From positions 1 to 12,754 of the forward strand of contig DAOVXR010000019.1 in the NCBI GenBank assembly GCA_030636065.1: DNA of 12,754 bases, given 5' to 3'. The stretch comes from Sedimentisphaerales bacterium (GTDB taxonomy: Bacteria > Planctomycetota > Phycisphaerae > Sedimentisphaerales > SM23-30). Shown in pieces: positions 6,145-12,651 of the stretch (within the stretch, counting starts at the first letter, position 1; every line of letters starts with the position of its first letter). The notes beneath the pieces were generated by a model. That model worked only from the letters and a program-made list of their open reading frames with translations, was not told the origin of the DNA and searched no databases. The translations under genes and the position numbers were made by a program.

Positions 6145-9100
6145 TTTTCAACTTTTGCTGTTTTGAGATAACGGGCAATAGCGCCCAGTAATTTTTCACG
6201 GTCGAGCTTGATCTGATAATCATCAATACCCGCCTCATAGCCGCGCTGCATGTCGTCCCCGCCGGCCAGTGAGGTTACTGCGATAATGGGCAGATGAGCT
6301 AATTCCGGGTCGGCCTTGATATTGCGTGCCAGGCCCAGGCCGTCGAGGTTGGGCATTTCGATATCGGTTACGACCATATCGAAGTTCTGATCGGGGTCTT
6401 TCAATTGCAGGGTTTCCCAGGCAATTTGGCCGTCTTCGCAGGCGATAACTTCATAACCCTCGGCCTCAATAAAGGTTTTCATCTGCTGACGAAAGAAAGC
6501 AGAGTCCTCGACCAAAAGAATAGTAGTTGTTTTTTGTTCACGGACGGCAGAGGTGGTTTCCTCCTGCTGAGTGAACCATTCGGGATGGGCGGCCTCGGCG
6601 AGTTCATAAACATCGATTAGACGGATGGTTTTATCATCGAGAATAATGGAACCAATAACACCGGTTTCACGAAAGGTGATAGTGTCAATATCAGTCGATA
6701 TACTGCTGATATCAACCAGTTCCGGCGCTATAAGTCCGACCTCGAAACCAGATAGTTTAAACACCACAACGTAAAGCCACGTGGTATCGGGTCTCGGCTG
6801 GGCCTTTATATGATGTTCGAGGCTCAGCAGCGGCAAAGATGAGCCGCGATACTGTAAGACCTCCCGGCCGGCGACACTGTCGATCTGTTCGGCGTGTATT
6901 CGTTCGATACGCGAGATAAAGTTGGTCGGCACGGCAAAATGCTCGGACGGATCGTTGTTAAAAATGAGGACGGACTGCGTCTCGGCTTTGTCGCCGGAGG
7001 TAAGCTCCTGTGAGTTTTTGGCGCTGTCGGCATCGGGCATAGTCAGTTGCAGATGGGCGGCAATGGCCGCGACGTCCAGAATGAGCGCCACGTTACCATC
7101 TCCGAGAATAGTCGCACCGGCAAGACAAGGATTGCCTTTCATATGACGACCCAGCGGCTTGACAACGATTTCCTTACTGTCGAATAACTCATCGACTATC
7201 ATGCCGTAACGCAGATTGCCGGTTTCGACGACAATTATTTTCATAGCGCCGGCGACAGTATCATCACGGTGCTGTATATCACGATTTTCCTGTTCTTCCT
7301 GTTCTTCGTTACGGCGATCTGATATATTGAGCCGATCATCGTCAACAAGCTGCTTGGTAGTCAATTCGCGGTATTTCGATTGAATGTTCAGCACATCACT
7401 TAAACGAACAAGCGGCAGCAAACGGCCCCGGAGCCGCAATACCTCGGCGTCCTTCAGGCGTTCGATTTTTTCGGCGACCTCAGATGCCTTGATACGAACC
7501 AGTTCGCTGATGCCGGTCTGCGGCAAAGCGAACCTGCCGTTACCACAACGGACTATCATTGAAGGTATAATGGCGAGAGTCAGGGGCAATTTGATGCTGA
7601 TAGTTGTTCCTTTGCCAACCCGAGTTTCGATGTCAACTGTACCGCCAAGCTTTTCAATATTGGTCTTGACCACGTCCATGCCGACACCACGGCCGCTGAC
7701 GCCGGTTACTTTTTTTGCCATTGAGAATCCAGGATGGAATATAAGTCTGACCGCCTCGCCTTCGCTCATTTCGGCGGCCTGCTCAGCAGTGATTACGCCC
7801 TTTTCGACGGCCTTTTCCTTGAGTTTGATATGGTTGATACCATCGCCGTCGTCAATAATGGATATATTGACCTTGCCTGCCTGGTGGTAAGCTTTAAGTG
7901 TGACGGTGCCGACCGCGTTTTTGCCGTTGGCCGTGCGGGCCTCCGGTTGTTCGATGCCGTGATCGACGGAATTGCGGATCAAATGCGTCAGTGGATCGCC
8001 GATGCCCTCGATGATGGCCTTGTCCATCTCTACGTCTTTGCCTTCGATAGTCAATTCGCACTGTTTGTCCAGACTGCTGCTGAGATCGCGAACGATTCGC
8101 GGGAACTTATTGAAGACCGTGCCAATCGGCTGCATACGAGTCTGCATAATGGCTTCCTGAAGCTCGCTGGTTACCTGGTCTATTCGGGCGGCTACCGATT
8201 CGATACCCCGGTGATCCTTCGATTCGGCTTCCTGCAAAAGCTGGTTACGGCCCAGCACAAGCTCGCCCGCCAGGTTCATCAGCGTATCCAACACCTTTAC
8301 GCTCACACGCAAACTGGTTTGTTCCGGTGCCGAAGAAGTTGCTTCTTTCGGCGGCGAAGATGCCTTGGCCTGTGGTTTTTGCGATGCCGTATCGGTAGCT
8401 TGCGGGGCCGGTTGAGCCGTTGGCTCCGACGGTTCCGACGGCTGTGGCGTTGGCGAAACTGCCTCCGCCTTATCCGAAGGAACTTCCGGACCTGCCGGCT
8501 CCCAGCTTGTCTGTTCCGGGGTAGCGGTATGATAAATACGGTCGAGCGGCATATGTAACTGGTCGGCTAATTCCTCCTGAGATAATTTGGAAGCGAATAT
8601 CATCATAAAAGACATCGCATCCGGTAAATCTGCGCTCAGGTCGCCCAGCCCAACAGTGCTTATGTAACTGTCAATCAGCTCGCCGTGCTTGTACGCGTTT
8701 TTCAGAAAATCAAGGGGGGTCAGGTCATGGGCCTGCACATCGGCGAAAAGATCGACATCGAGTACATAGATGTGATGTCCCATCCGCTGGCGGGAAACCA
8801 GTTCCATCTCTTTGATCATCACAAAGGCCAAACCGCCCTCAGGCAAGGCAATGTCAACATCACGGTTCAGCGATTCCTGAACCTCCGGTGATGTTTCTCC
8901 TATAACCACTTGCTTCAGTTCGTTCACGTGTTCAGACACATCGACGCCGTTGGAAGAATTGATATTATTGACCATACCTCGCAAAGTATCGGCAGACCGT
9001 AACAGGGCATTGACCACACCAGGGGTGGGGATCAATTCGTCGTTGCGGATAAGGTTCAGAACATTTTCACTTTCGTGGGCCAGTGTGCCGATGGAAGTAA

Positions 9101-9281
9101 GGCCGAGAAAACCTGCCGAACCCTTCATCGAATGGATGCCACGAAAAACCTTATTGACCAGTTCGTGGTCGATATTTTCCCCCGCTTCTTCAATCGCGAG
9201 AAAATCGTTTTCCACGTCCGCCAGTACTTCACTTGCCTCTTCGACAAAAGACGCGATAAGTTCGTCATTTTCATTAGCCAT
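6141..9281 (-). CDS. cheA: Hybrid chemosensory histidine kinase CheA with two CheW-like domains and a C-terminal receiver
   Basis: A 1046-residue CheA, longer than the usual 650-750. Domains in order: P1/Hpt (1-115) with H50 in FRGIHSMKGSAGF; an unusual P2-position module (about 130-245); a Pro/Ser/Ala-rich linker (250-312); P3 dimerisation (313-385); P4 ATPase with N box HLIRNSVDHG (423-432), G1 DDGDG (467-471), FHPGFS (505-510) and GVSGRGVGMDVV (518-529); a P5 CheW-like domain (560-739) with a charged insert (about 635-668); a second CheW-like domain (758-890); and a receiver (909-1040) with E915/D916, D963, T993 and K1015. All kinase motifs are intact. The ATG at 9281 has AGGG eight bases upstream, and an in-frame TTG at 9299 is less likely. 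Substrates would be its own receiver, CheB and probably the REC-PP2C protein. The layout resembles FrzE-like CheA-CheY fusions. Confidence 0.96.
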   Translation of the reverse strand: MANENDELIASFVEEASEVLADVENDFLAIEEAGENIDHELVNKVFRGIHSMKGSAGFLGLTSIGTLAHESENVLNLIRNDELIPTPGVVNALLRSADTLRGMVNNINSSNGVDVSEHVNELKQVVIGETSPEVQESLNRDVDIALPEGGLAFVMIKEMELVSRQRMGHHIYVLDVDLFADVQAHDLTPLDFLKNAYKHGELIDSYISTVGLGDLSADLPDAMSFMMIFASKLSQEELADQLHMPLDRIYHTATPEQTSWEPAGPEVPSDKAEAVSPTPQPSEPSEPTAQPAPQATDTASQKPQAKASSPPKEATSSAPEQTSLRVSVKVLDTLMNLAGELVLGRNQLLQEAESKDHRGIESVAARIDQVTSELQEAIMQTRMQPIGTVFNKFPRIVRDLSSSLDKQCELTIEGKDVEMDKAIIEGIGDPLTHLIRNSVDHGIEQPEARTANGKNAVGTVTLKAYHQAGKVNISIIDDGDGINHIKLKEKAVEKGVITAEQAAEMSEGEAVRLIFHPGFSMAKKVTGVSGRGVGMDVVKTNIEKLGGTVDIETRVGKGTTISIKLPLTLAIIPSMIVRCGNGRFALPQTGISELVRIKASEVAEKIERLKDAEVLRLRGRLLPLVRLSDVLNIQSKYRELTTKQLVDDDRLNISDRRNEEQEEQENRDIQHRDDTVAGAMKIIVVETGNLRYGMIVDELFDSKEIVVKPLGRHMKGNPCLAGATILGDGNVALILDVAAIAAHLQLTMPDADSAKNSQELTSGDKAETQSVLIFNNDPSEHFAVPTNFISRIERIHAEQIDSVAGREVLQYRGSSLPLLSLEHHIKAQPRPDTTWLYVVVFKLSGFEVGLIAPELVDISSISTDIDTITFRETGVIGSIILDDKTIRLIDVYELAEAAHPEWFTQQEETTSAVREQKTTTILLVEDSAFFRQQMKTFIEAEGYEVIACEDGQIAWETLQLKDPDQNFDMVVTDIEMPNLDGLGLARNIKADPELAHLPIIAVTSLAGGDDMQRGYEAGIDDYQIKLDREKLLGAIARYLKTAKVEK

Positions 9282-9371
9282 ATCAGATACCCTATTCAAT
9301 TAAGTCAACACCAGATCACCATCCCCGCTCCCTGCCTTCGCAGAGACATATGCTTATGCGGAAACATTTTT

Positions 9372-9386
9372 ACATCGGGGGTTAGT
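9372..9386. repeat. Half copy of the family-2 repeat abutting the STAS stop codon
   Basis: ACATCGGGGGTTAGT is identical over 15 bases to 5281-5295 (right arm and tail), but the CCCCCGAT left arm is absent. It touches the stop codon of the STAS gene (9387-9389). A different hairpin (CTCTGC-GAAG-GCAGGG on the minus strand, about 9328-9345) follows in the gap before cheA. Neither has the T-run of an intrinsic terminator. Confidence 0.6.
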
Positions 9387-9695
9387 TTATTCGGACCCTT
9401 TTACGACAAAGCGTTCGTCAAGACGCATAACGTGGAACAAACCGCGTAGCCCCTTGTTATCAGTGATAACAGTCAGAGTTCCGCCCTTCTCCGTAATTGT
9501 CTTGTGGCAGACGATAAAAACAGCCAACCCCTTGGAATCCACCATATCGACGTTAGACAAGTCAATAGTAAGATCGACAGCGCCGGCATTCACCAGTTCC
9601 TGAAGTTCGCATCGAAAATCGTCGGCGTTGGCCGCGGTGATTTTACCCTCGGGTCGAACGACAACCGTGTTTTCCTGCTTTTCTGTAACAGACAT
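9387..9695 (-). CDS. STAS-domain anti-sigma-factor antagonist (RsbV/SpoIIAA-like)
   Basis: A 102-residue single STAS domain. Residues 11-20 (VVVRPEGKIT) form the first strands. DLSNVDMVDSKGLAVF (45-60) is the conserved loop and helix, with S54 as the expected phosphorylation site. VITDN and LRGLFHVMRLDE follow. In the family the unphosphorylated form captures the HATPase partner and frees that partner's client; phosphorylation by the HATPase inactivates it and a PP2C phosphatase restores it. The kinase and phosphatase for this cycle are encoded by the next two genes upstream. The ATG at 9695 is preceded by AGGAG at eight bases; an in-frame upstream start at 9719 lacks this. The leader nearly matches that of cheW. 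No partial or degenerate residue is seen at the phosphosite. Confidence 0.92.
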   Translation of the reverse strand: MSVTEKQENTVVVRPEGKITAANADDFRCELQELVNAGAVDLTIDLSNVDMVDSKGLAVFIVCHKTITEKGGTLTVITDNKGLRGLFHVMRLDERFVVKGSE

Positions 9696-9737
9696 ATTAT
9701 GTACTCCTGTTTTACGCACTCATGGCGATTTTATGGT

Positions 9738-10169
9738 TTATTCGGAAATTGAAGAGGCGACCTTGAGTTGTTTGCACAAGGTAACCTCGTTTCCACTTTC
9801 GTTAAATTCCATATTATCGGAATATATTTTCATCAGGGTCAATCCCCGTCCCCCTTCGGAAAGGTTGTCATCATGATATATGTGTTCGCGCCAGTTGAAG
9901 CCTCTGCCATTATCGCTTACCTTTACCGTAACCTTGCTGCTGTCGATATTCAGATCGAAAGAAACATTTTCTGCAGGATTGACGCCGTTTCCGTGCGTTA
10001 CCGCGTTCAGAAGCGATTCCCGCAAAATGATACGCAGGGCAAAAACATCCACAGGGATTTTCCGGTCGGCCAGATATTCGGCCAATCTGTCGTCGGCGGT
10101 ATCGATATTTTCGAGAGTGGCCGACATTTTTATTCGGAACGACTGATCATTATGATTTAGTTCGAACAT
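9738..10169 (-). CDS. Stand-alone HATPase, RsbW/SpoIIAB-type serine kinase or anti-sigma factor
   Basis: A 143-residue GHKL ATPase domain with no dimerisation/phosphoacceptor helix, so not a sensor histidine kinase. N box: ESLLNAVTHGN (51-61), typical of RsbW-type proteins; G1: DNGRGF (86-91); G2: EGGRGLTLMKIYSD (105-118). In the family such proteins phosphorylate the STAS partner and bind a sigma factor or another client. It starts 11 bases after the REC-PP2C stop, and an AAGG site overlaps that stop, so translation is probably coupled. The STAS gene follows after 42 bases. The order phosphatase-kinase-antagonist gives a complete partner switch. No sigma factor gene is in the window, so the client is unknown; it could be encoded elsewhere. 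Confidence 0.9.
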   Translation of the reverse strand: MFELNHNDQSFRIKMSATLENIDTADDRLAEYLADRKIPVDVFALRIILRESLLNAVTHGNGVNPAENVSFDLNIDSSKVTVKVSDNGRGFNWREHIYHDDNLSEGGRGLTLMKIYSDNMEFNESGNEVTLCKQLKVASSISE

Positions 10170-10180
10170 TTGCAGTTGCC

Positions 10181-11413
10181 TTAAAATTCTATCCCCAACA
10201 GGGCGGCGTCATCCTCCAGGACACCGTCGCATTCATCCAAAAAGTCATCCATAACAGCATTTACCACATCTTTAATGGGCATATCAACTTCGGCGCTAAT
10301 CTGATCGGCAAGGCAGACTGAGCCAACCGTGCGATCTCCCGTTTTTCCGGCCGAGTCGTGATAACCCTCGATAAGTCCGTCGGTGTAGAGAAAGAGTCGG
10401 TCGCCTGGGTTGACATTGACTGTTCTGGACTCACAGGTTATAACATCGAACATCCCAAGCACATCCCCGGTCATCTTTAGATATTGCGTTTCTCCATCAG
10501 ACCGCTGAATCAATGGGCTGGGGTGTGCGGCGGTTATAATATCGACAGTTTTTTTAGATCGGGAATATTTGACATAGCAAGCGGTAATATATTGAGCGAC
10601 GCTCAGGAATTTCATGAGCGCGTTGTTAAACATTAAAAAAGATTCCGAGACCGTCAGCATCTCATTGGTAAAACTGACTGTAAGGGCCTTCAATGCCCCG
10701 GTCAAATAGGTCGATCCCAGATCATGTCCGGCTATGTCGGCAATAAAAAAACCATATTCATCATCGCTCAGGCGAACAATATCATAGAAATCACCACCCG
10801 CCTCGAAAGCGGGTATAAACTTCACCGCTAACTTGATTTCCGGAAAATCGGCCGGGTCGGCCAGCAGACTTTTTTGACCACTTTTAACCTCATTGAGCCG
10901 GCCTAACTGAGTTGATACCAGTTGTTCGAGCTGTTCAGCCTGATGGTGCAGTTGCCGGCAGCTACGCGCCAGCTTGAGATGGGTTTTGATCCTAACCAAT
11001 AATTCAGTCTTGCCGACCGGCTTGGAGATATAATCCGCCCCCCCCGCCTCGAAACCCTTGGCCATATTACGCGAGCCGGTCTTGGCTGTAAGAAATATTA
11101 TCGGAACATCCCTGAAAGAGTCCGTATCGCGTAAATGACGGCAGACTTCTATACCGTCCATACCCGGCATCATCCAATCCAGCAGGATCAAATCAGGATT
11201 TCCCTGTTTCGCCAGTTCCAACGCCCTGGTGCCGTCATAAGCCGTTATAACTTCATAACCCGCAGAACGCAGAAAAATCTCGATAAGCTTACTGCTCGAA
11301 ACATCGTCCTCGGCAAGCAGTATGACGCCGGCTTCACTTTCCGTGCGTAACACCTTATCGGAACTTTCTTTCAGCGCAGGAATGTCAGTAATATTCAGCG
11401 ATTCAAATGCCAT
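10181..11413 (-). CDS. Response regulator with PP2C/SpoIIE-type phosphatase output (RsbU-like)
   Basis: A 410-residue protein. After a short N-terminal extension (1-27) comes a receiver (28-148) with E35/D36/D37, phosphoacceptor D79 in LLDWMMPGMDG, T109 and K131. A helical linker (about 150-180, likely coiled coil) leads to a PP2C-like serine phosphatase domain (190-410) with GGDFYDI (206-212), FFIADIAGHD (222-231), LYTDGLIEG (342-350) and EDDAALLGIEF (400-410), so all metal-binding aspartates are present. It should dephosphorylate the STAS protein two genes downstream when the receiver is phosphorylated. It is the first gene of the operon. With no sensor kinase other than CheA nearby, CheA is the likely phosphodonor (inference). 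The ATG at 11413 has a GGGG-type site upstream. REC-PP2C proteins of this design include HsbR of Pseudomonas, where the HATPase is fused; here it is a separate gene. Confidence 0.95.
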   Translation of the reverse strand: MAFESLNITDIPALKESSDKVLRTESEAGVILLAEDDVSSSKLIEIFLRSAGYEVITAYDGTRALELAKQGNPDLILLDWMMPGMDGIEVCRHLRDTDSFRDVPIIFLTAKTGSRNMAKGFEAGGADYISKPVGKTELLVRIKTHLKLARSCRQLHHQAEQLEQLVSTQLGRLNEVKSGQKSLLADPADFPEIKLAVKFIPAFEAGGDFYDIVRLSDDEYGFFIADIAGHDLGSTYLTGALKALTVSFTNEMLTVSESFLMFNNALMKFLSVAQYITACYVKYSRSKKTVDIITAAHPSPLIQRSDGETQYLKMTGDVLGMFDVITCESRTVNVNPGDRLFLYTDGLIEGYHDSAGKTGDRTVGSVCLADQISAEVDMPIKDVVNAVMDDFLDECDGVLEDDAALLGIEF

Positions 11414-11454
11414 TTCGCCCCACTTAACTATATGCCAATAGCATCACCCAGCAA

Positions 11455-11482
11455 ACATCGGCTTATCAGAGTGGGCAATTTA
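11455..11482 (-). promoter_or_regulatory. Possible sigma28-like promoter of the chemosensory operon
   Basis: On the minus strand TAAATTGC (11475-11482) and GCCGATGT (11455-11462) are 12 bases apart. The flagellar sigma28 pattern is TAAAGTTT-11-GCCGATAA, so five of eight and six of eight bases match, with one extra spacer base. A transcript would have a leader of about 35 bases to the ATG at 11413. A sigma70-like alternative (TTGCTG, 16 bases, TATAGT) lies closer to the gene. The match is suggestive only; the lineage's sigma factor preferences are unknown. Confidence 0.3.
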
Positions 11483-11534
11483 TCATTATTTTGATGCAAT
11501 CGCCAAAAACCCGAAAAACAGGACCAACACCCTA

Positions 11535-11563
11535 TTTAAATTTATGACCATTTTGCGTATAAT
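11535..11563 (+). promoter_or_regulatory. Promoter of the LysE-family gene, with possible leaderless transcription
   Basis: TATAAT (11558-11563) is a perfect -10 hexamer; TTTAAA (11535-11540), 17 bases upstream, is a weak -35. The expected start of transcription, about 7 bases after the -10, falls at or next to the ATG at 11572. No Shine-Dalgarno sequence fits between them, so the mRNA may be leaderless. Confidence 0.55.
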
Positions 11564-11571
11564 GGCGGCTT

Positions 11572-12189
11572 ATGGAAATAATTGTCTTTATGGTACAGGT
11601 AGTGGGGATTTCACTGTCCGGCGTTATGGCGCCAGGCCCGATGACGACGGCAACTATTGCCGCGGGCACTCGCTCGCGCCACGCAGGCGGACTTATCGCG
11701 ATGGGCCATGCGCTGGTGGAATTTCCCCTGATGTTCGGCATCCTGCTGGGAATGGACCGCCTGCTGGAGTCGGAAACAACCAAAATAATAATCGGCCTGA
11801 CAGGTGGAACTTTCCTGTTATGGATGGGCGGCCAAATGCTGCGCAACCTGAATAAGGGTAACAACGACATCACCCCCTCTGACGGCAGAAATCCCTTTTG
11901 GACCGGCGTAATCCTCTCGGCAACCAATCCCTACTTTTTGCTATGGTGGGCCACGGTGGGTTTGGCACTGGCGAAAGACGCCCGTAATCTTAGTACGACA
12001 GTGTTTGTCCTGTTCACTGTCATGCACTGGCTATGCGATCTTGCCTGGCTGGAGATAATGTCCTGGATGAGCTTTAAGGGTTCGAGGCTGGTTGGCAAAC
12101 GCAATCTGCGGCGGATACTGATAATCTGCTCCGTGGCACTGATGTTTTTCGGTGTTACATTTATCTATCGAGCGGTGTTCTCTCGATAA
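11572..12189 (+). CDS. LysE/RhtB-family amino-acid exporter
   Basis: A 205-residue inner-membrane protein with about six hydrophobic segments (roughly 3-25, 40-60, 70-88, 112-130, 140-160 and 178-197). SGVMAPGPMTTATIAAG (16-32) is the LysE family hallmark near the N-terminus. GHALVEFP (45-52) and TNPYFLLWW (118-126) are also typical. Members export amino acids such as lysine, threonine or homoserine, or other small metabolites; the substrate cannot be told here. The ATG at 11572 gives the complete first membrane segment. A Met at codon 7 would shorten it and has no better ribosome binding site. It is divergent from the chemosensory operon across a 158-base intergenic region and seems unrelated in function. 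No clear terminator follows directly; repeats begin 24 bases after its stop. Confidence 0.92.
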   Translation: MEIIVFMVQVVGISLSGVMAPGPMTTATIAAGTRSRHAGGLIAMGHALVEFPLMFGILLGMDRLLESETTKIIIGLTGGTFLLWMGGQMLRNLNKGNNDITPSDGRNPFWTGVILSATNPYFLLWWATVGLALAKDARNLSTTVFVLFTVMHWLCDLAWLEIMSWMSFKGSRLVGKRNLRRILIICSVALMFFGVTFIYRAVFSR

Positions 12190-12212
12190 TTCAAGCGTAG
12201 CATGAACAAAAA

Positions 12213-12236
12213 GTAGCCCGGACCATGCCCGCCATT
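12213..12236. repeat. Degenerate reversed copy of the GC-rich repeat
   Basis: It starts GTAGCCCGG and ends TGCCCGCCATT. Over 24 bases it matches the reverse complement of the element at 6121-6144 at 20 positions. The changed bases disrupt the stem, so it looks like a decayed copy. Confidence 0.55.
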
Positions 12237-12263
12237 TGCGGTTGATTGCGATGCTGATTGTTG

Positions 12264-12315
12264 GGTGGCAGTCACCGAGTCTTTGAGGTGGATGGCTCGA
12301 CAGTTGGGTGCCACC
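12264..12315. repeat. Inverted repeat with GGTGGCA and TGCCACC ends
   Basis: GGTGGCA (12264-12270) and TGCCACC (12309-12315) are exact reverse complements 38 bases apart. The interior has a further CACC/GGTG pair, so a branched structure is possible. It looks like another dispersed repeat, but only one copy is in the window. Confidence 0.4.
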
Positions 12316-12342
12316 TTTCTGTATTTCAGAGAGGTGCTTTTT

Positions 12343-12383
12343 GTAGGGTGGGGCTTTGACCCACGCGTTTATTAGCCCCCGAT
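12343..12383. repeat. Reversed composite of family-1 and family-2 repeats
   Basis: Read on the minus strand it gives ATCGGGGGCTAA, a short spacer, then GTGGGTCAAAGCCCCAC and CCTAC. This is the same order and nearly the same spacing as 5283-5324 (ATCGGGGGTTAG, spacer, ATGGGC-TAAA-GCCCAT, CCTAC). The family-2 left arm is missing. It suggests that the two hairpins can move or decay as one composite unit. Confidence 0.65.
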
Positions 12384-12499
12384 ACAAAGCATAAGCAAGT
12401 TTTAAGCATGTTCACTAACGGTGGTTGCTGATTTATAATATTTTGGATTTTTGTTGACTTTCTTTCTCTAATCGATTAAATGTCTAACGCACGGGCCTG

Positions 12500-12531
12500 G
12501 GTGGCAATCGTTGCCGCCGGGTCATTTTTTT
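12500..12531 (+). terminator. Possible intrinsic terminator
   Basis: GGTGGCAA and TTGCCGCC pair (with one T-G) around TCG at 12500-12518, and seven Ts follow at 12525-12531 after a 6-base gap. The gap weakens the case. If real it would end plus-strand transcripts, over 300 bases after the LysE-family stop. Confidence 0.3.
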
Positions 12532-12588
12532 AGCCGTAACTATTCAGCCGTGTGCAATATGCACGCAATAGACGAGTTTTCTCATTAG

Positions 12589-12608
12589 CACCGGACTTCA
12601 GTCCGGTG
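12589..12608. repeat. Perfect palindrome CACCGGACT / AGTCCGGTG
   Basis: Nine-base arms around a 2-base centre. On the minus strand it is followed by CTAAT, like the CTAA/TTAG tails of the family-2 hairpins at 2849, 5270 and 12372, and may be a further member with different arms. Confidence 0.6.
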
Positions 12609-12635
12609 TTGGGGGTCTCGCCGAACGCTTTTTTC

Positions 12636-12651
12636 AACCGTTTCAACGGTT
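12636..12651. repeat. Short palindrome AACCGTT / AACGGTT
   Basis: Seven-base perfect arms separated by TC. No T-run or nearby gene indicates its function. Confidence 0.35.

Noticed and set aside
7734..8558. Plus-strand open frame of 274 codons opposite cheA
   Set aside because: It lies wholly antisense to well-conserved kinase domains. Its product is Arg/Leu-rich with runs mirroring the Pro/Ser/Ala linker on the other strand and shows no known domain.
12031..12387. Minus-strand open frame of 118 codons overlapping the end of the LysE-family gene
   Set aside because: It covers the reversed composite repeat and antisense LysE sequence; no family features.
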